Assembly (NCBI GenBank): GCA_031292145.1
Contig: JARLHR010000115.1
Coordinates: 1 to 64,000, forward strand
Source: Clostridium sp.
Lineage (GTDB): Bacteria; Bacillota; Clostridia; Clostridiales; Clostridiaceae
DNA: 64,000 nucleotides
Reading direction: 5' to 3'
Below, piece by piece: positions 27,697 to 35,212 of this stretch. The stretch's first letter is position 1; every line of letters starts with the position of its first letter. The notes under the pieces were generated by a model that worked only from the letters and a program-made list of their open reading frames with translations, was not told the origin of the DNA and searched no databases. A program made the position numbers and the translations under genes.

Positions 27697-28206
27697 GGTT
27701 ATTTCATTAGATAGTCCTATATGAGTATAGTCGATAAAATAAAGAGACATGAAGTTGTAAAATTTAGTTCCATCAATAAATATAGCTTTTCCTGAAATTT
27801 CATCGATATCATAAAGAAAATTGCTCATTTCCGCAAGAATTTTTTCTCCGCATGGAGCAAAATGCAAGCTTCTAAATCTTGCAAATGTTGCATGATTCGG
27901 AGCAGTTGAATCCTCAAGTAAAAACATAAAATTAATATCTCTACGACATGCATTTTCAATGTCCCGAGATGAATATAGTTTATTCATATAGCCATAAATC
28001 ATAATCTTGAGCATTTTTCTTGGCGATACTTGATTTTCCCTTACTCGGGAATAAGTCAAATACAAATCCTTTAAATCCATCTCCTCTACAAATTGACTTA
28101 GTAAACGCACTGAATCATTAGCTGGTATCATATAATCAATATTTAAATAAATCTCAGATTCATAGAGTTTGAGATTTATTTTTTTGCGCAAAAATGAGCT
28201 GTGCAC
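27679..28206 (-). pseudogene. IS1182-type transposase, N-terminal fragment
   Basis: The reading frame gives 175 residues. Residues 20-145 match the start of clostridial IS1182 transposases (DYMIPANDSVRLLSQFVEEM, PNHATFARFRSLHFAPCGEK, and GKAIFIDGTK, the first catalytic-Asp region). After that the text loses similarity, and about 300 residues are missing. It lies convergent to and overlapping the end of the membrane-anchored protein gene. Confidence 0.85.
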
Positions 28207-28211
28207 TAATT

Positions 28212-28228
28212 ATTAGTGCGACAGCCCC
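28212..28228. repeat. Probable IS1182 terminal inverted repeat
   Basis: ATTAGTGCGACAGCCCC lies just outside the start of the transposase fragment and matches the usual end sequence of clostridial IS1182 copies, GGGGCTGTCGCACTAAT (recollection). The other end was not found. Confidence 0.5.
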
Positions 28229-28255
28229 ATGAGGATTCTTTTATTTTCTAAATTA

Positions 28256-28426
28256 TTAAGCAGCCTTATCATCACATTTTGGATTTAGATTCTTATCTAC
28301 AACATGGCTTAAGTCACTTATAGCCTTTGATAATCCATCAATCTTAGTTTCGAAGCAAATAAGAAGATAACTAGCTACAGCTATTGGAAAGCCTGTATTC
28401 GTAATTAAAGTAATCCAATTTTCCAT
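28256..28426 (-). CDS. YvrJ-family small membrane protein
   Basis: The frame encodes 56 residues starting at 28426 behind AGGGGGGGTG. The start MENWITLITNTGFPIAVASY followed by LLICFETKIDGLSKAISDL is the YvrJ pattern: one membrane segment and an amphipathic helix. YvrJ proteins occur next to phage and mobile-element genes and have no settled function. It is intact but lies between transposase fragments. Confidence 0.8.
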   Translation of the reverse strand: MENWITLITNTGFPIAVASYLLICFETKIDGLSKAISDLSHVVDKNLNPKCDDKAA

Positions 28427-28444
28427 AAAACACCCCCCCTTTTT

Positions 28445-28600
28445 TCAGTTAAGAGTTAACAATTAACAGTTTAAGAAGCCAAATTTTATTTTGGCTTTTC
28501 ACTTTTCCTATAGGAGTTTGAAACATATATATTTAAAGAAATTCTGAAAGAATTTCCTCTATAACTGTTAACTGTTCATTGTTAACTGCTAACTGATATA
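28445..28600. repeat. Inverted repeats of the AGTTAACAATTAACAG type
   Basis: CAGTTAAGAGTTAACAATTA (28446 on) and a mirrored AACTGTTAACTGTTC ... GTTAACTGCTAACTG (28562-28597) frame about 100 bases. Inside is a second hairpin AAGCCAAA/TTTGGCTTTT at 28478-28499. Such repeats are common in clostridial intergenic DNA, but their origin is not known to me. Confidence 0.55.
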
Positions 28601-28645
28601 AATACATATGCAAGGAGTAGGGACATTTAATAGATTGCTTGATAT

Positions 28646-28812
28646 TTATTTATTATTAAAGACTGAATCATAATAAAAACAGATAGCAGCATCTATAATC
28701 TCATTAAGATAAATATTGATATTGTCAGATTCACCTTTAAGTTGATTTAATTTCTTCAAGGTAGAAGCTCTAAACTGATAACTTCTTTTAATATCAAATT
28801 TTTCACTGATGT
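28646..28812 (-). pseudogene. Fragment of a small phage-like DNA-binding-type protein
   Basis: The leftward open frame without a start reads SEKFDIKRSYQFRASTLKKL and continues to a stop at 28646 (about 54 residues). The pattern resembles small ribbon-helix-helix-like proteins encoded near YvrJ genes. It is cut at 28812, where an IS4 fragment begins on the other strand. Confidence 0.45.
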
Positions 28813-28978
28813 TTTAAATGATATTGTAATTGATGCTACAATATCACGTTATAGAACAAGTGAAAGGGAATTGGCTAAACAACATATAAATTCCATAAAT
28901 AATGAAAAATTATTAGATCATAGTGTTGTAATTTTTGATAGAGGCTATCCATCATATGAAAGGAAATCTTGCATATAA
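28808..28978 (+). pseudogene. IS4-type transposase, internal fragment
   Basis: The frame reads DVLNDIVIDATISRYRTSER and then VVIFDRGYPSYE before a stop at 28976-28978. This is the middle part of an IS4/IS231-type DDE transposase; the FDRGYPS motif is typical. The catalytic domain is incomplete on both sides. Confidence 0.75.
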
Positions 28979-29107
28979 GCTTGTAAAGACCAAATACCTC
29001 CAGAAACTTACTTTTACCAGTAGGTTTATTAATTATACCATTTTTTAAGGTAAGTAGCATAATTGATTTTAAATCTAGCATAATTTTTATAATGCTATCT
29101 TGTTAAG

Positions 29108-29270
29108 TTGAAGACATTGTGCGCTCGCTGAGTAAGCGATTCACACCAAATCATAGATTGGGGTTCTCTGCTCATCAGCAGATTGCCACTATGAGACCAA
29201 TCTGTTTCCTTGCATGATGAAAAAATAAGCATGGCATTTTGGACTTGTTATTTTCTTTCATGTGCCTTAC
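29108..29270. repeat. Repeat family 1, partial copy
   Basis: The right part TTTGGACTTGTTATTTTCTT ending in CATGTGCCTTA at 29262-29270 is complete, and the inner CAGATTGCC ... CTGATGAAAAAT-type blocks are present. The left end is divergent. It closes the region of transposase fragments. Confidence 0.65.
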
Positions 29271-29433
29271 TTAAATAATTTATAGGACATTTATGAGTTT
29301 AAGTATTTGAAAAATAATGTAATGTTATTCTTAAATTATATTTATATTACGTAAAATATAATTTTTTACTATAATTATATTAAATGTTGAAGTGCTTTCC
29401 ATTTTTTAATCGTTATATTAAATGTAAGGATTA

Positions 29434-29955
29434 ATGAAGGTGGTGATAGCTATTGAAAAAGAACAATTTGCAAGTTGCATAAAACAATATGAACGTTTAA
29501 TTATCACTATTTGTCTATCATTTACAAAGAATTACTTTGATGCTGAGGATTTAGCGCAGCAAACCTTTTTAGCTGCATATCAAAACTGGGAAAGCTTTGA
29601 TGGTGATAACCTTAAGGCTTGGCTTACTACAATTGCTGCAAACAAGAGCAGGGATTACGTTAAGAGTAAAGCAAGAGCAACAGTTAGTTTATCAGAAGAG
29701 GAGTATGAAGGTCTGAAGGATAGAGGAGATTCACCAGAGGAAACAGTAGTGAAAAAAAACACTATGGAGAGAATACATAGTGTATGTAATAAACTAAAAG
29801 AGCCTTACAGAACTGTAGCTGTAAGCTATTTTTGCAAAGATATTAAACTTTCACATTTAGCAAAGGAAACGGGGCAGAACATTAAAACTTTGGAAACGCA
29901 ACTTTATAGGTCAAAAAAATTGTTAAAGGATTTATGGAAGGAGGAGTTTATGTGA
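29434..29955 (+). CDS. ECF-type RNA polymerase sigma factor
   Basis: The protein has 173 residues. Region 2 is visible as DAEDLAQQTFLAAYQNWESF and KAWLTTIAANKSRDYVKSKA near residues 35-85. Region 4 is RTVAVSYFCKDIKLSHLAKE followed by TLETQLYRSKKLLKDL. There is no 1.1 or 3 region, as in ECF factors. It directs RNA polymerase to stress or envelope promoters; the signal is unknown. Its last codons overlap the start of the anti-sigma gene (ATGTGA), a usual layout. Confidence 0.92.
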   Translation: MKVVIAIEKEQFASCIKQYERLIITICLSFTKNYFDAEDLAQQTFLAAYQNWESFDGDNLKAWLTTIAANKSRDYVKSKARATVSLSEEEYEGLKDRGDSPEETVVKKNTMERIHSVCNKLKEPYRTVAVSYFCKDIKLSHLAKETGQNIKTLETQLYRSKKLLKDLWKEEFM

Positions 29956-30404
29956 ATGGTACATTATTTGATAAAGAAGGTCATTTAACAGAAGAGACAT
30001 TAAAGGCACTTAAATTTGATATATTACAGGACGAAGAATTGATTTCTGTATTAGAGCATATTAGTGATTGTCAAAAGTGCGCTGGTGCATTTGCAGACAG
30101 TTTTGAAGATGATGAACTTGCAGAAGCTCCTCTAGGTTTTCAAGAGAAAATACAAATTAAAATAAAAGGTAAGAAACAAAGTAATATTCAGTTTAGTTTT
30201 TACTGTGTTAAAGTTGCAGTTGCAGCTAGTATAGCATTAATGATGGTTTTTTCAAATGGATTAAATTTTCTGGCTAATACAAAAACCAATTATTTGAAGC
30301 CACCAGATTTAAGTATTATAAATTCAGTTAATGCAGAACTTAATACCTTTTCAGAAAAAATAATTAAATTGGAGGTTTTTAATGATGATAAAGAAAAAAA
30401 GTAA
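29952..30404 (+). CDS. Membrane-bound anti-sigma factor, zinc-finger type
   Basis: The protein has 150 residues. The motif HISDCQKC near residue 34 is the HX3CX2C site of anti-sigma factors of the zinc-finger class. One membrane segment lies around residues 85-105 (VAVAASIALMMVFSNGLNFL), leaving a short outer tail. GTG at 29952 was chosen because GGAGGAG lies five bases upstream and a coupled GTGA overlap with the sigma gene results. It likely holds the sigma factor inactive until an envelope signal arrives. Confidence 0.85.
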   Translation: MNGTLFDKEGHLTEETLKALKFDILQDEELISVLEHISDCQKCAGAFADSFEDDELAEAPLGFQEKIQIKIKGKKQSNIQFSFYCVKVAVAASIALMMVFSNGLNFLANTKTNYLKPPDLSIINSVNAELNTFSEKIIKLEVFNDDKEKK

Positions 30405-30909
30405 ATTTTTAACTTTAGTTTTTTCAATGTTGCCTGGTGCAGGTCATATGTATATGGGATTTATGAAGATAGGTGTATCTTTTATGTCAGTGTTTTTCTT
30501 TTTGATATTTCTTTCTTCTTGGCTTGATATAGGACAATTATTATTTATAGTACCACTTATTTGGTTTTATTCCTTTTTCGATTGTGCAAATAGAATGAGT
30601 ATAGAGGATGATAAGCTTTTACTTCTAGAAGATAAGTATCTATTTTCTTTAGATAAGTTAGTCAAATTAGATAAAGATGTATTTGCAAAACGTAGACTTG
30701 CGACAGGGGTGTTATTATTGTTTTTAGGCATTTATTTGGTATCAGGAAATATAATACGTTTTTTACAACCGTATATTTCAGATAGACTGTATTCTACTAT
30801 TCATGATTTAATGAGGCAGGCTCCTCAAATAATTATAGGAGTGGCAATAGTTGCACTTGGTCTAAAGCTTATCAAGGGGAAGAAAATGGAGAGTGATATG
30901 GATGCTTAA
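30382..30909 (+). CDS. TM2-like membrane protein of the sigma operon
   Basis: The protein has 175 residues. The first half, LTLVFSMLPGAGHMYMGFMK with IGVSFMSVFFFLIFLSSW after it, is the TM2 pattern of two helices with a PGxGxxYxG turn. Two further hydrophobic helices follow near residues 108 and 150. GGAGG precedes the ATG, and the frame overlaps the anti-sigma end by 23 bases. Role unknown; operon position points to envelope stress. Confidence 0.7.
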   Translation: MMIKKKSKFLTLVFSMLPGAGHMYMGFMKIGVSFMSVFFFLIFLSSWLDIGQLLFIVPLIWFYSFFDCANRMSIEDDKLLLLEDKYLFSLDKLVKLDKDVFAKRRLATGVLLLFLGIYLVSGNIIRFLQPYISDRLYSTIHDLMRQAPQIIIGVAIVALGLKLIKGKKMESDMDA

Positions 30910-31207
30910 GGGACGTAGAGTAGGTACATTAACAGCAGGAATTGTTTTAGTTGTGTTTGGTGCAATGTTTTTACTTAGATCAGTTACCACTAATATTAAT
31001 ATTCTTCTAATCGCATCTCTATGGCCTTTCATCTTAGTGAGTGTAGGAATAGAAATTATTGCAGCCTACATAATAAACAAGGAAGAAAAAATGCAATATG
31101 ATTTTGGTGCAATAATATTAGTTATTATTTTAGCCTTCTTTGCTATGGGCATGGGAGGAGTAGAATTTATAATTACTCATTTTTCACAGTTTAACGGAAC
31201 AATTTAA
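30902..31207 (+). CDS. Small membrane protein with LiaF-like helices
   Basis: The protein has 101 residues and three to four hydrophobic helices (TLTAGIVLVVFGAMFLLRS, PFILVSVGIEIIAAYII). The first two resemble the membrane start of LiaF/DUF5668 proteins. ATG 30902 was chosen with GGAGAG upstream; it overlaps the previous gene by eight bases. Likely co-produced with the ECF sigma set. Confidence 0.65.
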   Translation: MLKGRRVGTLTAGIVLVVFGAMFLLRSVTTNINILLIASLWPFILVSVGIEIIAAYIINKEEKMQYDFGAIILVIILAFFAMGMGGVEFIITHFSQFNGTI

Positions 31208-31214
31208 TTAAAAT

Positions 31215-31405
31215 TGGTGGAGTTTAAAGGTAACGTATCTACCAAGTATATCCTTGGTAACACTATATTTTAGTTCTGTCGAGGATTTTCTGCGTTATAA
31301 TGGTAATAGATATAGTGGAATAATTACATTCCACATAGGGAGTTGATATGCCTCGCCTCCATCATGAAACCTACGAAAATCTAAAATTTTCGTAGGTTAT
31401 TTTAA
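31215..31405. repeat. Repeat family 2, interrupted copy with terminator
   Basis: It starts GGTGGAGTTTAAAGGTAACG just after the sigma operon stop. The core resumes at 31348 with CCTCGCCTCCATCATGAAAC and a terminator hairpin AACCTACGAAAAT/ATTTTCGTAGGTT plus T-run at 31368-31402. About 110 bases without likeness to the other copies lie between the two halves. Confidence 0.6.
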
Positions 31406-31545
31406 TTTATGCCAATATTAGTGGTTGTATACGTACAATATTATTACTGAAAATATATAACTAAAAAACGTCTAATAACCACCTTTAATTATATATGTTT
31501 CAGGAATTTATTGTTCTCATGTAAGTCAATGTTTATATGTTTTAA

Positions 31546-31577
31546 TTGTTAACCTTATACTACAAACAAGTTGACAA
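31546..31577 (+). promoter_or_regulatory. BirA operator (biotin repressor site)
   Basis: TTGTTAAC at 31546-31553 and GTTGACAA at 31570-31577 form the dyad with 16 bases between the halves, close to the known Gram-positive BirA site. The right half overlaps the -35 box of the bioY promoter. Confidence 0.85.
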
Positions 31578-31599
31578 TTTTAAATAAAAGGTATATATT
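31571..31599 (+). promoter_or_regulatory. Promoter of the biotin operon
   Basis: TTGACA at 31571-31576 and TATATT at 31594-31599 are 17 bases apart. Bound BirA at the overlapping dyad would block it. Confidence 0.75.
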
Positions 31600-31622
31600 G
31601 GATTTTAAAAGGAGGAAAAACA

Positions 31623-32207
31623 ATGGAAAATAAAAATATAAGCATAGTACAAAATAATAAAAAGATGACAACAAAACAGCTAATTATGTGTGCACTTTTT
31701 ACAGCACTAATTGCAGTGGGGGCATTTATTAAGATTCCAATACCAGTATTACCATTTACACTTCAGTTTTTATTTACTATGATGGCAGGTCTTTTAATGG
31801 GAGGGGAAATGGGAGCATATAGTGTTTTTATGTATATTCTCTTTGGGCTCATAGGCTTACCTATATTTACTGAAGGAGGAGGATTAGGTTATATATTTAA
31901 ACCAACCTTTGGTTATATAATTGGATTTTGCATCGCAAGCTATGTTACTGGAAAAATTGCAAATAAAGAATCTAATCCTACATATAAAAGGATTTTAACA
32001 GCTAATTTTATTGGACTATTTATAGTTTATAGTCTTGGAATGCTTTATTACTATATAATTTGTAATTTTGTAATTAACACACCAATGGGTGTATGGCCAC
32101 TGTTTTTATATTGTTTTATTTTAGCAGTTCCAGGTGATATTCTACTTTGTATACTAGGTGCACTTCTTTATAAGCGCCTCATTCCAGCAATTAAATTTAT
32201 TAGATAG
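31623..32207 (+). CDS. bioY: Biotin transporter substrate-binding subunit BioY
   Basis: This S-component of 194 residues has six membrane segments. The family pattern MCALFTALIAVGAFIKIPIP, then PFTLQFLFTMMAGLLMGG and GGLGYIFKPTFGYIIGF is clear. It takes up biotin, alone or with an ECF energising module coded elsewhere. AGGAGG precedes the ATG. It heads bioY-bioD-bioA, so the cell can either import biotin or finish making it from late precursors. Confidence 0.95.
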   Translation: MENKNISIVQNNKKMTTKQLIMCALFTALIAVGAFIKIPIPVLPFTLQFLFTMMAGLLMGGEMGAYSVFMYILFGLIGLPIFTEGGGLGYIFKPTFGYIIGFCIASYVTGKIANKESNPTYKRILTANFIGLFIVYSLGMLYYYIICNFVINTPMGVWPLFLYCFILAVPGDILLCILGALLYKRLIPAIKFIR

Positions 32208-32314
32208 CTTCTCATGGTGAAAGGAAAAATATATGATGAGTACATTAAAGGCAATAAAAAATAAAGTATTATGTTAACAAATTATAGAACTTGGATATGG
32301 GGTGAAAATTTAGA

Positions 32315-32995
32315 ATGAGTAAGAAGATTTTTATTACTGCAACAGGAACAGATATAGGAAAAACTTTTGTAACAGCACTAATAGTAAAAAAATTAAGAGA
32401 TGTAGGTTATAATGCAGGTTATTATAAAGCAGCATTAAGTGGGGCAGAAATCACAGAAAATGGGCTTATACCAGGTGATGCTTATTATGTAAATAAAATT
32501 GCTAATATTAATGAAAGTATGGACAACCTTGTATCATACGTATATAAAGAAGCTGTATCACCACATTTAGCTTCAAAAATAGAAGGAAATCCAGTTGAGA
32601 TGAAAAAAGTCATAGAGGATTTTAATAACGCTTTATCAAAGTATGACTATTTAATTATGGAAGGCAGTGGTGGAATAGTATGCCCAGTGCGGTATGATAA
32701 TAAAAAAATTATGCTTGAAGATATTATAAAAGAATTAGGACTTTCAACATTAATTATTGCAGATGCAGGGCTTGGAACAATTAATCATGTGGTTCTTACT
32801 GCAGAATATTTAAAGAACAGAAATATACCAGTAAAAGGAGTTATATTAAATTATTATAGTGAAGGTAATCTGCTTCATGAAGATAATAAAAAAATGATAG
32901 AGATAATTACTAAAATTCCAGTAATAGCACTAGTAAAAGAAAATGATAAAGAATTAAATATTGATATTAATAAATTATTAGAAATATATGAATAA
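32315..32995 (+). CDS. bioD: Dethiobiotin synthetase
   Basis: The enzyme has 226 residues and closes the ureido ring: 7,8-diaminopelargonate + CO2 + ATP to dethiobiotin. Walker A-like ITATGTDIGKTFVTAL starts at residue 6, YYKAALSG and EGSGGIVCPV (the catalytic and phosphate-binding segments) follow. It overlaps the conventional bioA start by eight bases, or precedes the preferred one by 22. Confidence 0.95.
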   Translation: MSKKIFITATGTDIGKTFVTALIVKKLRDVGYNAGYYKAALSGAEITENGLIPGDAYYVNKIANINESMDNLVSYVYKEAVSPHLASKIEGNPVEMKKVIEDFNNALSKYDYLIMEGSGGIVCPVRYDNKKIMLEDIIKELGLSTLIIADAGLGTINHVVLTAEYLKNRNIPVKGVILNYYSEGNLLHEDNKKMIEIITKIPVIALVKENDKELNIDINKLLEIYE

Positions 32996-33017
32996 ACTAT
33001 TAGAAAAGAGGATGAAT

Positions 33018-34358
33018 GTGAGTTTAGTTGAAAAAGACTTAAAATATATATGGCATCCATGTTCTCAGATGAAGGATTACGAAGACTTGAAGCCTATTAT
33101 AATTGATCATGGAAAAGGTATTTATTTATATGATAAAGATGGCAAAGAATATATAGATATAGTAAGTTCATGGTGGTGCAATTTACTTGGACATTGTAAT
33201 CCAACAATAAATGAATATATTAAAAATCAGCTTAATAATTTGGAGCATGTTATTTTTGCTAATTTTTCTCATGAGCCAGCAATAAAACTTTGTGAAGAGT
33301 TGAGCAAAATTATTCCTAAAGGTCTTACAAAATTTAATTTCTCAGATAATGGTTCTGCTTCTGTTGAATGTGCTTTAAAAATGAGCTTTCAATATCAATA
33401 TCAGATAGGAAATAAAAAGAAAACAAAATTCATGTGTTTAAATGAAGGATATCATGGGGAGACCATTGGAGCATTATCTGTTGGAAGTATGGATTTATAC
33501 GCTAAAATTTATAAACCTATGTTAATGGATACAATTCGTGTGGAAGCTCCAGATTGTTACAGATGCACTTATGGCCAAGTCAGAGATTGTTGCAGTGCAG
33601 AATGTTTTGAGTATGCAGAAAAATCTTTTAAAGACCATGGAGAAGAAACCTGTGCAATAATTGTTGAACCATTATTGCAGGGAAGTGCAGGAATGAGAAT
33701 CTATCCTCCTGCATATTTAAAAAAATTGAGGAAACTATGCGATGAGTATAATGTTCTTCTTATTGCAGATGAAATTGCCACTGGTTTTGGAAGGACAGGA
33801 AAAATGTTTGCTTTTGAACATGCAGGTGTCAGCCCTGATATTATGTGTGTATCAAAAGGATTAACAGGAGGTTATATGCCTATGGCAATAACAATTACAA
33901 CAGATAAAATCTATAATGCATTTTATGACGATTACAATAAAGGAAAAGCATTTATGCATAGTCATACTTATAGCGGAAATCCACTTGGCTGTTCTGCAGC
34001 TTTAGCAGTTCAAAAGATTTTAAGGGAAGAAGCCATTTTAGAAAATGCAGAAGTAAGAGCAGAGTATTTAAATAATAAATTAAATAATGCCTTAATAGAA
34101 AATCCACATATAGGTGAAATCAGAAATATTGGACTTATTAATGCAATGGAACTTGTAAAAGATAAAAACAAAAAAGAAGCTTATGATCCTAAACTTAGAT
34201 TAGGATACGAAATATATAAAAGAGCATTAAATAAAGGATTGATACTGAGACCTCTTGGTAATGTATTATATTTTAATCCGGCATTAATCATTAATGAAGG
34301 CGAAATAGATAAAGCAGTTTCAATATGCAAGGAAGCAATAGAAGAAGTAATATTTTAG
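33018..34358 (+). CDS. bioA: Adenosylmethionine-8-amino-7-oxononanoate aminotransferase
   Basis: This PLP enzyme has 446 residues from the preferred GTG and makes 7,8-diaminopelargonate, the substrate of BioD, from KAPA. Features are KDLKYIWHPCSQMKDY near the start, IVSSWWCNLLGHCNP, LLIADEIATGFGRTGKMFAF for the cofactor aspartate and CVSKGLTGGYMPMA for the Schiff-base lysine. The GTG at 33018 follows AAGAGG and gives the usual BioA start; ATG 32988 lacks a ribosome binding site. Usual WHPF reads WHPC here. No bioB, bioF or bioH is in the window. Confidence 0.95.
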   Translation: MSLVEKDLKYIWHPCSQMKDYEDLKPIIIDHGKGIYLYDKDGKEYIDIVSSWWCNLLGHCNPTINEYIKNQLNNLEHVIFANFSHEPAIKLCEELSKIIPKGLTKFNFSDNGSASVECALKMSFQYQYQIGNKKKTKFMCLNEGYHGETIGALSVGSMDLYAKIYKPMLMDTIRVEAPDCYRCTYGQVRDCCSAECFEYAEKSFKDHGEETCAIIVEPLLQGSAGMRIYPPAYLKKLRKLCDEYNVLLIADEIATGFGRTGKMFAFEHAGVSPDIMCVSKGLTGGYMPMAITITTDKIYNAFYDDYNKGKAFMHSHTYSGNPLGCSAALAVQKILREEAILENAEVRAEYLNNKLNNALIENPHIGEIRNIGLINAMELVKDKNKKEAYDPKLRLGYEIYKRALNKGLILRPLGNVLYFNPALIINEGEIDKAVSICKEAIEEVIF

Positions 34359-34420
34359 TGGATTTTAAAGGTCGTGCTTCGCCTCCATTATGAAACCAAC
34401 GAAAATCTAAAATTTTAGTT
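34359..34420. repeat. Repeat family 2 copy
   Basis: TGGATTTTAAAGGTCGTG, then CGCCTCCATTATGAAACC and ACGAAAATCTAAAATTTT. It starts with the base after the bioA stop. The hairpin end is weaker than in other copies. Confidence 0.65.
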
Positions 34421-34504
34421 TAATAAAGAATTAAGATAATCAGTTTATCACAGATATAATTTAATATACGGTTTAATATACTGTAAGAAAAAAACGAGTT
34501 AAAA

Positions 34505-34532
34505 TTGACATAAGTTACTTAAATGATATAAT
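34505..34532 (+). promoter_or_regulatory. Promoter of the leader/CD3324-family gene
   Basis: TTGACA at 34505-34510 and TATAAT at 34527-34532 have a 16-base spacer. A ribosome binding site (AAGGAAGTG), a 13-codon frame and a long hairpin follow. Confidence 0.75.
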
Positions 34533-34559
34533 ATAGAATAAAAAGGAAGTGAATTTACG

Positions 34560-34601
34560 ATGACTCTATGTATAGTAGTTAGCTCCATGCAAAGATTGTA
34601 G
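34560..34601 (+). CDS. Possible 13-residue leader peptide
   Basis: The frame MTLCIVVSSMQRL has a good AAGGAAGTG box eight bases upstream and ends with TAG at 34599-34601, inside the left arm of the hairpin at 34588-34671. A ribosome on it would cover and open that arm. This suggests translational control of the structure, but no amino-acid bias points to a particular signal. Confidence 0.45.
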   Translation: MTLCIVVSSMQRL

Positions 34602-34671
34602 AATATGAAAAACTTTTGCTTGGAGCCAATATATAAATATTGAGTTTTTCATATTTTAGTCAACCTTTGCA
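34588..34671 (+). promoter_or_regulatory. Large 5' UTR hairpin
   Basis: TGCAAAGATTG and GAATATGAAAAACT on the left pair with AGTTTTTCATATT and CAACCTTTGCA on the right, with a small inner GCTTGGAGC segment that can pair with GCTCC at 34582. No T-run follows, so it is not a simple terminator. It could act on RNA stability or on access to the next start. Confidence 0.7.
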
Positions 34672-34712
34672 TCTTCGTTTATATATTAAATGTAGATTGG
34701 AGCGAAGAATTT

Positions 34713-34988
34713 ATGAAATATGAAAAAGCACAAAATATACTGCCGCACGGTATAATTGAGATGATTCAAAATTATATTGATGGTGGATATATCTATATAC
34801 CTAGAAAAAATGAAAACAAAAAGTCTTGGGGAGAAAATACTGAAACTAAAAGATATCTTAAAGCACGAGATAAAGAAATATTTAATAAGTATTCCTCTGG
34901 AGTGCCTGTTAAAATTTTATCTGAACAGTATTTCTTAACAGAAAGCAGCATTAGAAGAATAATTAGGAATCAAAGAAATTATGATTAA
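34713..34988 (+). CDS. CD3324-family DNA-binding protein
   Basis: The protein has 91 residues. The start with KAQNILPHGIIEMIQNYIDG and YIYIPRKNE, and the end with LSEQYFLTESSIRRIIRN as a helix-turn-helix, match the clostridial CD3324 family (relatives of the Mor/Mga-type small regulators). GGAGCGAAG lies upstream. It has a long structured leader with a possible leader peptide and its own terminator. Targets unknown. Confidence 0.8.
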   Translation: MKYEKAQNILPHGIIEMIQNYIDGGYIYIPRKNENKKSWGENTETKRYLKARDKEIFNKYSSGVPVKILSEQYFLTESSIRRIIRNQRNYD

Positions 34989-34991
34989 TAT

Positions 34992-35037
34992 AAAAGGCAT
35001 ATTTTTCACAGTTGTTACTATGAAAAATATGCCTTAA
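34992..35037 (+). terminator. Terminator after the CD3324-family gene
   Basis: AAGGCATATTTTTCA pairs with TGAAAAATATGCCTT around a 13-base loop, a few bases after the stop. Confidence 0.75.
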
Positions 35038-35160
35038 ATTTTCATACCTATATATTTCTCAGCTTTTGATATTTTCACATTATTCTATATATACCACCTG
35101 TTTTTAAGAATACCTCCTATGACTATAAACATTACAGATTTATTTGTGAACTTGGCCTTT

Positions 35161-35205
35161 ATGTTGCATGATGTTATTATTCATTACGGAGATACAAGGA
35201 GGTGA
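35161..35205 (+). CDS. Possible 14-residue upstream frame of the ABC-F gene
   Basis: The frame MLHDVIIHYGDTRR ends with TGA inside the AGGAGGTGA ribosome binding site of the ABC-F gene, eight bases before its ATG. It has no strong ribosome binding site of its own. Short frames ending at the SD of an ABC-F gene occur where antibiotic stalling controls expression, but this one may be chance. Confidence 0.3.
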   Translation: MLHDVIIHYGDTRR

Positions 35206-35212
35206 ATAATTT

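Noticed and set aside
28875-29081. Leftward 68-codon frame over the IS4 fragment
   Set aside because: It overlaps the recognised IS4 text on the other strand and has no family likeness.
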